Source: Ruania alkalisoli
GTDB taxonomy: Bacteria; Actinomycetota; Actinomycetes; Actinomycetales; Beutenbergiaceae
Length of the DNA stretch: 64,000 nucleotides
NCBI RefSeq assembly: GCF_014960965.1
Contig: NZ_CP063169.1
Coordinates: 3,133,581-3,197,580, forward strand
Direction: 5' to 3'
The notes beneath the pieces are model-generated. The model was not told the DNA's origin and made no database searches. It saw nothing but the letters and a program-made list of their open reading frames with translations. The position numbers and the translations under genes were made by a program. Positions 9,275-17,530 of this stretch are shown piece after piece (the stretch's first letter is position 1; every line of letters starts with the position of its first letter).

Positions 9275-10576
9275 TCAGTTCGGTGCGCCGACTCCGACGG
9301 TGAGGTGCTGGACACCGGACCAGGTGTGACTGCTGGTGATGCGGCGTCCGTCCACGATCACCTGCAGACCAGGAAGGTCTTGCGGGCTCAGGTTGGCGTA
9401 GTCGCGGTGGTCTGCCTGCACGATCGCCGCATCAACGGACTCGCCCAGGTGGTAGGGCGTGAAACCGTACCCGGCCAACTCTTCGTCGGCGTACATCGGG
9501 TCGTGCACGAGCACCTCGGCACCCGCCTCACGCAAGGCCTCCACCGTGGGGAACACCCCGGAAAACGCGGTCTCCTTCACCCCACCCCGGTAAGACGCAC
9601 CGAGCACGACGACCCGCTTCCCCTCGAGACCACCCAGGGCACCGGCGGCGAGACCGACCGTGTAGGAGGGCATCTGCATATTCGCCTGCCGTGCGGTGCG
9701 CACCACCGTGGCCTCGGGGTCGGTCCACAGGTACAAGCGCGGATAGACCGGGATGCAGTGACCGCCCACCGCGATGCCCGGCCGGTGGATATGGGAGTAG
9801 GGCTGGGAGTTCGAGGCATCGATCACCTGGTGCACATCGATCCCGTTCGCGGCGGCGAAACGGCCGAACTCGTTCGCCAAGGCGATATTGACGTCCCGGT
9901 AGGTGGTCTCGGCGAGCTTGGCCATTTCCGCGGCCTCGGCGCTTCCCAGATCCCAGACGCCGTTCGCACGGTCAAGGTCCGGCCGGTCGTCGAAAGTGAG
10001 CACGGCCTCGTAGAACTCCCGGGCCCGCTCAGCGCCCGCCTCGGAGAGACCACCGATCAGCTTGGGGTACTTGCGCAGATCCGCGAACACGCGACCAGTG
10101 AGCACGCGTTCCGGGGAGAACACCAGGTGGAAGTCATCCCCCTCTCGCAGTCCGGAGATCTCCTCGATCATCGGCTTCCAGCGGCTGCGGGTGGTCCCCA
10201 CGGGCAGCGTGGTCTCGTAGGAGACCAGCGTGCCCGGGGTGAGATGCTCGGCGAGAGAGCGAGTCGCCGAATCCATCCAACCGAAGTCCGGTTCCCAGGT
10301 GGCGTCATCGACGAACAACGGAACCACCACCACCACGGCATCGCTACCGGGAACCGCATCGCCGTAATCGCTCGTGGCGCGAAGCCTGCCCGCCGGGACC
10401 AGTTCGGCCAGCCGCTCAGCGAGCTCCGCCTCACCCGGGAACGGTTCAGAGCCCGCGTTGACCGCGTCGACGATCTGCTGGTTGACGTCTACCCCGACGA
10501 CGTCGTGACCCATGCTCGCGAACTGCACGGCCAGAGGGAGGCCAATCTTGCCGAGCGCCACCACTGTGATCTTCAC
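9275..10576 (-). CDS. UDP-sugar C6 dehydrogenase (WbpA/WecC family)
   Basis: 433 aa. Oxidises C6 of a UDP-HexNAc to the uronic acid with two NAD+. MKITVVALGKIGLPLA is the N-terminal Rossmann motif; GGHCIPVYP carries the catalytic Cys; GASYRGGVKETAFS and the C-terminal domain follow in the usual order. The start is GTG 10576, with AGGA about 6 nt upstream; in-frame ATGs 12-15 bp earlier lack a Shine-Dalgarno sequence. It is divergent from a UDP-GlcNAc 2-epimerase gene. With the neighbouring WbpI-, B-, E- and D-type genes, the best inference is UDP-GlcNAc 6-dehydrogenase (WbpA). UDP-ManNAc dehydrogenase (WecC) is the alternative. It is the only gene of this type in the window. Confidence 0.88.
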   Translation of the reverse strand: MKITVVALGKIGLPLAVQFASMGHDVVGVDVNQQIVDAVNAGSEPFPGEAELAERLAELVPAGRLRATSDYGDAVPGSDAVVVVVPLFVDDATWEPDFGWMDSATRSLAEHLTPGTLVSYETTLPVGTTRSRWKPMIEEISGLREGDDFHLVFSPERVLTGRVFADLRKYPKLIGGLSEAGAERAREFYEAVLTFDDRPDLDRANGVWDLGSAEAAEMAKLAETTYRDVNIALANEFGRFAAANGIDVHQVIDASNSQPYSHIHRPGIAVGGHCIPVYPRLYLWTDPEATVVRTARQANMQMPSYTVGLAAGALGGLEGKRVVVLGASYRGGVKETAFSGVFPTVEALREAGAEVLVHDPMYADEELAGYGFTPYHLGESVDAAIVQADHRDYANLSPQDLPGLQVIVDGRRITSSHTWSGVQHLTVGVGAPN

Positions 10577-10657
10577 GTAAGTCCTCATCATCCGATTGGC
10601 AGGATTGCCACTGTATAGGCTACCTGTGCTCGCCGTTCCCCAGCCGAAGGATCCCGC
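10577..10657. promoter_or_regulatory. Divergent promoter region between wbpA-type and wecB-type genes
   Basis: 81 bp separate the two divergent starts, so both promoters must lie here. There is a small inverted repeat TGGCA-GGAT-TGCCA and a TATAGGCT element that could act as a -10 for the rightward gene. The rightward start is preceded by GAAGGA. No -35 box could be matched with proper spacing, so this is a location, not a mapped promoter. Confidence 0.4.
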
Positions 10658-11722
10658 ATGAAGGTCGTCAGTGTGGTCGGAGCCCGTCCGCAGTTCGTCA
10701 AACTCGCACCGATCGCGGAGGCCTTCGGCCAGGGCCCTGATGAGCACGTGATTGTCCACACTGGCCAGCACTATGACGCGCGCATGTCGGATGTGTTCTT
10801 CGCCGATCTTGAGATTCCCGCGCCGGACGTCCACCTGGGAGTGGGGTCGGGCAGTCACGGGCGTCAGACCGGGTCGATGCTCAGTGCGATGGACGAGGTC
10901 CTCGAGGAGCACCGTCCCGACTGGGTACTGGTGTACGGCGACACGAACTCGACCATCGCCGGAGCACTCTCGGCGGTCAAGCTTCACATTCCGGTGGCAC
11001 ACCTCGAAGCGGGGCTGCGGTCGTTCAACCGGGCCATGCCGGAGGAGCACAACCGCGTACTCACCGACCACGCCGCAGACCTGCTGCTCGCCCCCACAGA
11101 GGTGGCGATGGGGCATCTGCGGGACGAAGGACTGGCCACGCGAAGCGTGCTCGTCGGTGACGTCATGACCGACGTCTGCTACCGCGTCCGGGACGCAGTC
11201 AAGGACCAGTCGCCATACCTTCCGGATCCGCTTGTGCCGGGCGAGTACGTCGTCGCGACGGTTCACCGTGCGGAGAACACCGACGATCCTGCTCGTCTCG
11301 CCGCGATTGTCGAGGCACTGGCAGCAACGGCATCACCTGTGCTGCTGCTGGCCCATCCCCGATTACGTGCGCGATGCCAGGAGTACGGCATCCGCGTCGA
11401 CGGACACCCAGGCCTGCATGTCACCCAACCCCTCCCCTACCCGGAGATGGTGCGGGCGATCATTCACAGCGCCGGCGTTGTCACCGACTCCGGAGGCCTG
11501 CAGAAGGAAGCGTTCCTGCTAGGCAAGCCGTGCACCACGCTGCGCACCGAGACTGAGTGGGTCGAAACCCTCACCAACGAGTGGAACGTACTGCTCCCCG
11601 GCCTGGACGGCCTCTCCAAGCTTGCCGACCGGCCCGCGCCAACCAGTGCGCAGGGAGCGCCTTACGGCAAGGGCGAGGCGGCGGCTGCGGTTCTAGAGGC
11701 GCTGGGTGCCAACCAGAGCTAG
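10658..11722 (+). CDS. wecB: Non-hydrolysing UDP-GlcNAc 2-epimerase family enzyme, copy 1 (WbpI-like by context)
   Basis: 354 aa. Signature segments are all present: VVGARPQFVK at the start, HTGQHYD, VYGDTNST, HLEAGLRS, MPEEHNR, VHRAENTD, TDSGGLQKEA and RTETEWVET. These form the UDP-binding cleft and catalytic residues. The family inverts C2 of UDP-GlcNAc or of a modified relative. Because WbpB-, E- and D-type genes lie next to it, the likely substrate is UDP-GlcNAc3NAcA, giving UDP-ManNAc3NAcA (WbpI activity); plain WecB activity cannot be excluded. A close paralog lies at 36805-37872. Divergent from the dehydrogenase and convergent with the oxidoreductase, with a strong hairpin between. Confidence 0.9.
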   Translation: MKVVSVVGARPQFVKLAPIAEAFGQGPDEHVIVHTGQHYDARMSDVFFADLEIPAPDVHLGVGSGSHGRQTGSMLSAMDEVLEEHRPDWVLVYGDTNSTIAGALSAVKLHIPVAHLEAGLRSFNRAMPEEHNRVLTDHAADLLLAPTEVAMGHLRDEGLATRSVLVGDVMTDVCYRVRDAVKDQSPYLPDPLVPGEYVVATVHRAENTDDPARLAAIVEALAATASPVLLLAHPRLRARCQEYGIRVDGHPGLHVTQPLPYPEMVRAIIHSAGVVTDSGGLQKEAFLLGKPCTTLRTETEWVETLTNEWNVLLPGLDGLSKLADRPAPTSAQGAPYGKGEAAAAVLEALGANQS

Positions 11723-11759
11723 AAGCCGACAACAGCCACCTAGAGTCGCTGAGCGGACA

Positions 11760-11801
11760 ACAGCCAGGGCCCGGTCAACGATGGGACCGGGCCCTGGCTG
11801 T
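11760..11801. terminator. Perfect hairpin between convergent genes
   Basis: A 17-bp perfect stem (arms 11760-11776 and 11785-11801, starting ACAGCCAGGGCCC) with an 8-nt loop lies between the wecB-type and wbpB-type stops. It has no U-tract. The placement between convergent stops suggests a bidirectional terminator. Confidence 0.75.
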
Positions 11802-11817
11802 CGTCGTCACTCGCCAG

Positions 11818-12810
11818 TCAGGCCGTGATGTCCACGGCGGAACCTGTGCGTGCGGACTCGATCGCGGCCTCGGCCACGGCCACGGTGGCATAGCCCTGCC
11901 GCATGGTCACGATGTCGCTCTCGCGTCCGAGGACCGCGTCCCGGAAGGCTTCGTGCTCGGTCTTGAGCGGTTCGGGCTTGTTAATTGCGAACCGGACCAC
12001 GTCCCCCTCGGACACCCCCCGGAACTGGGCAACATCGTCCCACTGGGTCTGGATCAGGCCGTTGGCGTAGAACGTCAGATCAGCCAACAGGGTATCGGCG
12101 ACGAAAGTGCCCTTCTCGCCGGTCACAACGGTGACGCGTTCCTTCATCGGTGAGAGCCAGTTCACCAGGTGATTGGTCACGGTGCCGCCCGACAACATCC
12201 CGGTAATGGCGACCAAATCCTCATGCTCACGGCCACTCTTGAATGCCGTCCGCGCAGCGACCGAAGTGTAGTGCTGCTGAGCCACCCAGGCTGTGAGATC
12301 GATGTCATGAGTACCGAGGTCCTTGACCACCCCGACATCAGCGATCCGTGCCGGGAACGGGCCCTGTCGACGCGTCGCGATCTGGTACACCTCACCCAGC
12401 TCGCCTTCCTCCAGGCGAACGCGCAGCGACTGCAACGCCGGGTTATACCGCTCGATATGCCCAACCGCGCCCACCAGACCATGACGCTCGAACGCCTCCG
12501 CCAGAGCACGAGCGCCCTCGACGTCCTTGGCCAGCGGCTTCTCGATCAGGGCATGCACACCGGCCTCCGCGAGTGCCAGCCCAACTTCGGTGTGGAACTG
12601 CGTGGGAGCAGCCACCATCACATAGTCGACGCCAGCCTCAATGAGTGCGTGGATGTCGGGAAGCACCTCAAGCCCACCTGCGGCACCGTGCGGATCGCCG
12701 CCCGGATCGGCCACCGCAACGAGGTCCACGCCCTCCAACTGGCGCAACACCCTGGCGTGGTGGCGCCCCATCATGCCAAGGCCGAGCAGGCCCGCACGCA
12801 AGTTAGCCAT
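11818..12810 (-). CDS. Gfo/Idh/MocA oxidoreductase, copy 1 (WbpB-like)
   Basis: 330 aa. The Rossmann motif GLLGLGMMGRHHARVL is near the start, EKPLAKD carries the catalytic Lys of the family at about 95-98, and GTHDIDLTAW holds the conserved Asp/His pair. Start is the ATG of MANLRAGLLG, which overlaps the upstream aminotransferase stop as ATGA. By analogy with WbpB/WlbA it would oxidise C3 of UDP-GlcNAcA to the 3-keto sugar for the coupled aminotransferase. It is the third gene of a tightly coupled leftward operon D-E-B. A closely similar paralog in the same arrangement lies at 48446-49432. The role is inferred from family and operon. Confidence 0.87.
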   Translation of the reverse strand: MANLRAGLLGLGMMGRHHARVLRQLEGVDLVAVADPGGDPHGAAGGLEVLPDIHALIEAGVDYVMVAAPTQFHTEVGLALAEAGVHALIEKPLAKDVEGARALAEAFERHGLVGAVGHIERYNPALQSLRVRLEEGELGEVYQIATRRQGPFPARIADVGVVKDLGTHDIDLTAWVAQQHYTSVAARTAFKSGREHEDLVAITGMLSGGTVTNHLVNWLSPMKERVTVVTGEKGTFVADTLLADLTFYANGLIQTQWDDVAQFRGVSEGDVVRFAINKPEPLKTEHEAFRDAVLGRESDIVTMRQGYATVAVAEAAIESARTGSAVDITA

Positions 12811-13910
12811 CAGGCACCTGCCTTCGCAACGGAGTTGACCGCAGAGACGATCCGCTCGAGGTCTGCCTGCGAGAGGCTGGGGTGCACAGGCAACGAGATC
12901 ACTTCCTGAGCAGCCTTCTCCGTCGCTGGCAGGTCCAGATCCGGAGCGAAGTGCGCCAGAGACTCCAACCTGTGGTTGGGGATCGGGTAATACACACCAC
13001 ACCCGACGCCGTACTCCTCCCGCAAAGCGGTGGCGAACCTGTCCCGCTCGGAAGTGACGCGGATCGTGTACTGGTGGTAGACGTGGACCGCCCCGTCAAC
13101 AACCGGAGGCGTCCTCACGCCTTCTAAATGTGCGTCCAGGAAGGCAGCGTTCTGCTGCCGGGTCTGAGTCCACCCCGCCAGCTTGGTCAGTTGGACACGG
13201 CCGATCGCCGCGTGAATGTCAGTCATCCGGGCGTTGAAGCCCACCAGCTCGTTCGCATACTGCCGCTCCATCCCCTGATTGCGCAGTAGCCGGAGGTTCC
13301 GCGCGATCTCCTCAGTCGCGCAAGCGACCATGCCTCCCTCACCCGAGGTCATGTTCTTCGTCGGGTAAAGCGAGAACATCGCGAAATCACCGAACGAACC
13401 CACAGGCGCACCATCCAACGTCGCGCCGTGCGCCTGCGCCGCGTCCTCGAACACGCGCAGGCCCCGCTCATCGGCGAGCGCCTGCAACTCACCCATGGGA
13501 GCCGGGTGACCATACAGGTGCACTGGCATGATCGCCTTCGTGCGTTCGGTCACCGAGGCTCGCACGCTGGCGGGATCGAGGTTGAACGTGGCGTCATCGA
13601 TATCGGCGAAAACCGGGGTGGCACCCGTCAGCGCCACAGAGTTGCCCGTCGCCGCAAACGTGAACGACGGAACGATCACCTCATCGCCGGGCCCGATACC
13701 AGCAGCCAGTAGACCCAGGTGCAACCCAGCGGTGCCAGAGTTCACCGCCACGCACGTACGCCCCGCCACCAACTGATCACCGAACTCGGACTCGAAGGTC
13801 GCCACCTCCGGGCCCTGCGCGACCATGCCGCTAGCAAGAACACGATCAACAGCAGCGCGCTCATCATCACCGATGATCGGCTTCGCCGCCGGAATCATGG
13901 ACTGGTTCAC
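12810..13910 (-). CDS. DegT/DnrJ/EryC1/StrS aminotransferase, copy 1 (WbpE-like)
   Basis: 366 aa, PLP-dependent sugar aminotransferase. NSGTAGLHL near 56-64 binds the phosphate, PSFTFAATGNS follows, EDAAQAHGA contains the PLP-interacting Asp, and SLYPTKNMTSGEGG carries the Schiff-base Lys. Typical length and order for the family. It would transfer an amino group from glutamate to the 3-keto sugar made by the next gene's product, giving UDP-GlcNAc3NA. Starts with ATG overlapping the acyltransferase stop and ends overlapping the oxidoreductase ATG, both by 4 bp, so all three proteins should be made in step. Paralog at 49429-50544. Confidence 0.9.
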   Translation of the reverse strand: MNQSMIPAAKPIIGDDERAAVDRVLASGMVAQGPEVATFESEFGDQLVAGRTCVAVNSGTAGLHLGLLAAGIGPGDEVIVPSFTFAATGNSVALTGATPVFADIDDATFNLDPASVRASVTERTKAIMPVHLYGHPAPMGELQALADERGLRVFEDAAQAHGATLDGAPVGSFGDFAMFSLYPTKNMTSGEGGMVACATEEIARNLRLLRNQGMERQYANELVGFNARMTDIHAAIGRVQLTKLAGWTQTRQQNAAFLDAHLEGVRTPPVVDGAVHVYHQYTIRVTSERDRFATALREEYGVGCGVYYPIPNHRLESLAHFAPDLDLPATEKAAQEVISLPVHPSLSQADLERIVSAVNSVAKAGA

Positions 13911-14521
13911 TTCGAATCCTCCATATCCTGACTGGTCGGCGTGAGCACGCCAGCCGACTCCTCATAGAGCTCACCCGAGACCGGGCACCGCCAGTGGTCA
14001 CCATCCGTGCGCTCGAGCGGCACCCCTGCCCTGCCAACCCACTTGATTCGTCTCGCAGGCACCCCCGCCACGAGCGCGAAGTCTGGAACATCCTTCGTTA
14101 CCACGGCGCCAGCAGCGACGGTAGCCCAACGACCGACCGTGACCGGAGCGACGCATACAGCACGCGCACCCACCGAGGCTCCCTCCCTCAGAGTGACGCC
14201 GACAGCCTGCCAGTCAGCACCGTTCTTGAGGGAGCCGTCCGGGTTCACCGAACGCGGGAACGTATCGTTGGTGAGCACCGCAGCGGGGCCTACGAACACC
14301 CCGTCGGCAAGCACGGCCGGCTCGTAGACCAGCGCATAGTTCTGCACCTTGCAGTTCATTCCCATCCGTACACCGGTGCCGATGTAGGCCCCCCTGCCGA
14401 CGATGCAGTTCTCACCAAGAACAGCGTCTTCCCGCACCTGCGCCAGATGCCAGACAGACGAGCCGTTGCCGATCGACGCGCTGTCATCAACGTCGGCAGT
14501 ATCCATGATGCGTACGGTCAC
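13907..14521 (-). CDS. Left-handed beta-helix N-acetyltransferase, copy 1 (WbpD-like)
   Basis: 204 aa. Hexapeptide repeats run from about residue 10 to 160 (VRMGMNCKVQ, GRWATVAAGAVVTKDV), ending in FALVAGVPARRIKWVG, the hallmark end of this acetyltransferase group. The start chosen is GTG 14521 because GGAGG lies 9 nt upstream; an ATG 15 bp inside lacks one. It is expected to acetylate the 3-amino group of UDP-GlcNAc3NA using acetyl-CoA. A C-terminal tail with CPVSGELYEE follows the helix. First gene of the D-E-B operon. Paralog at 50541-51182. Confidence 0.86.
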   Translation of the reverse strand: MTVRIMDTADVDDSASIGNGSSVWHLAQVREDAVLGENCIVGRGAYIGTGVRMGMNCKVQNYALVYEPAVLADGVFVGPAAVLTNDTFPRSVNPDGSLKNGADWQAVGVTLREGASVGARAVCVAPVTVGRWATVAAGAVVTKDVPDFALVAGVPARRIKWVGRAGVPLERTDGDHWRCPVSGELYEESAGVLTPTSQDMEDSK

Positions 14522-14584
14522 GACGCAGGTCCTCCAGCAAGAGTCATCGGGCTTCAGAAGCGTAGCGTGGCACCACAAGCAGGC

Positions 14585-14616
14585 CGAACTTGTCACACAC
14601 CGAACTTGTCACACAC
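14585..14616. repeat. 16-bp perfect tandem duplication in a divergent intergenic region
   Basis: CGAACTTGTCACACAC occurs twice back to back between the wbpD-type gene and the exporter permease. Each unit carries TTGTCA. It may be an operator or merely a slippage duplication; no promoter was matched confidently. Confidence 0.6.
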
Positions 14617-14714
14617 CGTGGGTCGCGTGCCACCGCACTCTGCAAGTGACCCTATCCTGGTCCTTGGCCAGCACTCCGACGCAATCGCGGCCACGACCGA
14701 GAGGGGTAGACCGC

Positions 14715-15569
14715 ATGGCGAGTTCCGCCACCAGCTCGCCGAGCGATGAACTGCACGTCTACGAGCCGCACCGGGCTGGACTTCCCCCACTGCGGAGCTA
14801 CATCAAAGCACTCTGGGGTCGACGCGAGTTCGCCGCAGAGTTCTCTCGAGCAGCGATACGCGCGGCAAACACCCAGACTGTGTTCGGACAGCTATGGCTC
14901 GTCCTGAACCCGACGCTGCTTGCTCTCGTGTACTTCATCTTGGTCAGTGTGCTCCGCCAGGACGGAGGCGGCCTCGAAACCTTGGCACACATTACTTGCG
15001 GATTGTTTCTCTTCTACTTCGTCTCCGGAAGCATCAGCCAAGGAGCGCAGTCAGTAACCGGCGGCGGAAAGCTCATCATGAATATGAACTTTACTCGCCT
15101 CCTGCTTCCATTTGCGGCCGTCAGGACCGCTTTCTTCCGGTTCCTGCCTACTGTTCCCGTCTACTTCATCGTCCACACCCTCGCGGGCGGCGTCTGGAGC
15201 CCACAGATGCTCCTAGCGACAGTGTTTCTATTCGTCACGGTCGTTTTTGGAATTGGTCTAGCCGCGATCTTCGCCACCACGCAAGTATACTTTCGAGACA
15301 CATCCGCCTTCCTTCCATACATGGTAAGAATATGGCTCTACCTATCTCCAGTCCTCTGGTTCGCTGAAGACGCGCCAGCTCGCTTCGCCGATTTTATGGT
15401 CCTTAATCCCCTCTACTCAATGATCGGCGGATGGACCGACCTCCTGTTGCGCGGGATAATCCCGGAGCCCCGAATTTGGATAGCGGCAGGCGCGTGGGCC
15501 GTTGTCACGTTCGTTGGAGGATGCCTGTTGTTCATGTCTAGGGAGCGTGAGTTCACTGTCCGCCTCTAA
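14715..15569 (+). CDS. ABC-2 type polysaccharide exporter permease (Wzm-like)
   Basis: 284 aa. Start ATG 14715 preceded by GAGGGG. After a cytoplasmic start with the family segment SYIKALWGRREFAAEFSRA there are about six membrane helices: LWLVLNPTLLALVYFILVSV, a LFLFYFVSG segment, VPVYFIVHTL, FLFVTVVFGIGLAAIF, WLYLSPVLW and a last helix near 255-275. The PxxW.SPVLW and NPL motifs are typical of TagG/Wzm permeases. With the overlapping ATPase gene it should form the two-component exporter for undecaprenyl-linked glycan. The DNA here is noticeably less GC-rich than its neighbours (many TTT/AAT codons), suggesting separate origin. Confidence 0.93.
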   Translation: MASSATSSPSDELHVYEPHRAGLPPLRSYIKALWGRREFAAEFSRAAIRAANTQTVFGQLWLVLNPTLLALVYFILVSVLRQDGGGLETLAHITCGLFLFYFVSGSISQGAQSVTGGGKLIMNMNFTRLLLPFAAVRTAFFRFLPTVPVYFIVHTLAGGVWSPQMLLATVFLFVTVVFGIGLAAIFATTQVYFRDTSAFLPYMVRIWLYLSPVLWFAEDAPARFADFMVLNPLYSMIGGWTDLLLRGIIPEPRIWIAAGAWAVVTFVGGCLLFMSREREFTVRL

Positions 15570-16401
15570 TCCGTCACCATCCACACCTGGTAGCGATTCA
15601 GACTCACCAGCAACGCCAGCAACCGAGTCGTCACCGCCGCCGGTAGTCAGCGTGCAGAATGTCTCGATCAACTACCGCACAACCTTCGAAGCCGCACCCA
15701 CATTCAAAAGCACTATTGTGCGCCTGGGTCGAGGGGAGCGTCAGGTCAAGGTTGTCAACGCAATCCAGGACATGTCATTCGACATCAAGCCCGGAACTTC
15801 GGTCGGGATTATCGGGGCAAACGGCGCTGGAAAATCTACCCTGATGCGCGCCATGGCCGGCGTACTTCCTCCTAGCCAAGGTCGGATTGAGGTTCGCGGA
15901 CGAATAAGCGCATTGCTCGCCCTCGGCGTCGGATTCAATCCCAATCTCACTGGTCGGGAGAACGTCACACTGGGCGGATTGGCTGCTGGTCTCACGCGCG
16001 CCGAAGTGAAGGAGCGCGCTGCCGAGGTTGCCGACTTCGCCGAGATTGGCGACTTTATGGATATGCCGATGCGGACCTACTCATCGGGCATGTATCAACG
16101 CCTAGCCTTCTCCGTCTCGGTACACATGAACCCCGACATCCTGCTCGTAGACGAGGCACTTTCAGCAGGTGACGCCCGGTTCAAGGTCAAGGCGACCGAG
16201 AAGATGAACGAACTCATGGAGAACGCTCGGGCGATGTTCTTGGTATCGCACTCGCTCGGCTCGATTCGCGAGCTGTGCAACGAGGTCCTTTGGATCCATA
16301 AGGGCAAGTTGATCATGCAGGGCTCGCCCCGCCGGGCGATTCGTGCGTACACCAATTTCCTCAAGGTGGGCGAGAACGCCTATACCTTCGAGGACCTCTG
16401 A
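15547..16401 (+). CDS. ABC exporter ATPase (Wzt/TagH-like)
   Basis: About 284 aa from GTG 15547, overlapping the permease by 23 bp; a TTG 45 bp earlier is an alternative start. The first 32 residues are a Ser/Pro/Asp-rich linker not usual for the family. Walker A GANGAGKST is at 90-98, the signature is YSSGMYQRLAFS, Walker B is ILLVDEALSAGD, and the H-loop is FLVSHS. It ends after the nucleotide-binding domain and so lacks the carbohydrate-binding C-terminal domain of O9a-type Wzt. That makes it the TagH/RfbE short class, which generally exports without reading a terminal modification. GC content remains low for most of the gene. Confidence 0.93.
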   Translation: MSSLSASNPSPSTPGSDSDSPATPATESSPPPVVSVQNVSINYRTTFEAAPTFKSTIVRLGRGERQVKVVNAIQDMSFDIKPGTSVGIIGANGAGKSTLMRAMAGVLPPSQGRIEVRGRISALLALGVGFNPNLTGRENVTLGGLAAGLTRAEVKERAAEVADFAEIGDFMDMPMRTYSSGMYQRLAFSVSVHMNPDILLVDEALSAGDARFKVKATEKMNELMENARAMFLVSHSLGSIRELCNEVLWIHKGKLIMQGSPRRAIRAYTNFLKVGENAYTFEDL

Positions 16402-16408
16402 CGGGACC

Positions 16409-17530
16409 GTGCCCGCCATCGACGTGACGATCGTCACCTCCGCCCACGACGTCGCCGACGCACGGCTGCACCGTCAGGTTGCGGCGCTGCGTCGGGGCGG
16501 ACTGAACGTCGAGGTACTCGGCGTCGGTCAGGCTCAGTATGGTCCCGCGAGCGCTGCGGTACGCACGTGGCGACGACGGGGCCCGTTCGGCCGCGCCCTG
16601 CTCGCGATCACCCTCCCCTGGCGAGCCCGCGGCACCGTACTGGTCGCCCTGGATCCGGATTCCGCGTTCGGCACCTGGGTACGTACGCGACTTTCTGGCC
16701 GTCGGTGCGTCATCGATGTGCACGAGGACTACCGTTCCGTCCTCGCTGACCGCTCCTGGGCAGTTGGTTGGCAGCGCTGGATGGGACGCCTCTGGGCACG
16801 GCTAGGCGTCCTAGCCGCCTCCCATGCTGACGCCGTGGTGGTGGCCGACGAGCATCTCCTCCCGGACTTGGAACGGCGGGTACTGCTCCGGAACCTGCCC
16901 GATCCCGCGATGCTCCCCGAGCCCGCCGGACCGACCAAGCCGCCGCGCGCACTCTACATCGGGGATATCCGGGCCAGCCGCGGCCTGTTCACCATGCTCG
17001 CCGCGATCTCCACCGCACCAGGGTGGCAGCTTGAACTGATCGGCGCCATCTCTGATGCCGACCGGGACCGCTTCGAGCAGCTGCTGGCCGCCGATCCGGC
17101 GCTGGCGGAGAGGGTCATCTGGTCGGACCGCCTTCCACCCGATCAGGCTTGGCGCTCGGCCGCAACAGCGAGCGTGGGCCTCGCGCTTTTGGACGACACT
17201 CCTGCCTTCCGGGACGCGATGCCCTCCAAGGTCTACGAGTACCTGGCCACAGGCCTTCCGGTGCTGACCACGAACCTGCCACGGCCGGCCGCGCTGGTCC
17301 GCAGCAGCGGCGCAGGGGCCGTCGTTGCCGACGCGGATGCAGCCAGCACGACGCTGCGCTCGTGGCTCGAACAGCCAGCCGAGCTTGACCGACTACGAGC
17401 GGCCGCTGGAGACTGGCGCACTTCTTGGCTCGGTCGCCCACCGCCCACCGAGGCATTCGTTGGCGCAGTGTCGACACTCGTCGCACGCGCGGAGTCAAGT
17501 ACGCCCGAGCAGCGAGGAACGTACGAGTGA
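16409..17530 (+). CDS. GT4-like glycosyltransferase
   Basis: 373 aa, GT-B fold. Starts at GTG 16409 (MPAIDVTIVTSAHDVADARL), 7 bp after the ATPase stop. The DARLHRQVAAL segment is the donor-family 'DxRv.k' opening used by several GTs in this locus. ALYIGDIRASRGLF opens the C-terminal domain, and MPSKVYEYLATGLPVL is the nucleotide-binding Ex7E-like region of GT4 enzymes, here in its shorter form. Ends with a GTGA overlap to the next GT. Probably the first glycosyltransferase of the exporter operon. Acceptor and donor unknown. Confidence 0.83.
   Translation: MPAIDVTIVTSAHDVADARLHRQVAALRRGGLNVEVLGVGQAQYGPASAAVRTWRRRGPFGRALLAITLPWRARGTVLVALDPDSAFGTWVRTRLSGRRCVIDVHEDYRSVLADRSWAVGWQRWMGRLWARLGVLAASHADAVVVADEHLLPDLERRVLLRNLPDPAMLPEPAGPTKPPRALYIGDIRASRGLFTMLAAISTAPGWQLELIGAISDADRDRFEQLLAADPALAERVIWSDRLPPDQAWRSAATASVGLALLDDTPAFRDAMPSKVYEYLATGLPVLTTNLPRPAALVRSSGAGAVVADADAASTTLRSWLEQPAELDRLRAAAGDWRTSWLGRPPPTEAFVGAVSTLVARAESSTPEQRGTYE

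Noticed and set aside
10577-11266. Longer N-terminus for the nucleotide-sugar dehydrogenase
   Set aside because: It would overlap the divergent epimerase gene on the opposite strand. The Rossmann motif starts right after the GTG with its own ribosome binding site.
9275-16401. Prophage or integrative element boundaries around the glycan locus
   Set aside because: No integrase, tRNA, attachment-site repeat or phage structural gene was seen in the window.
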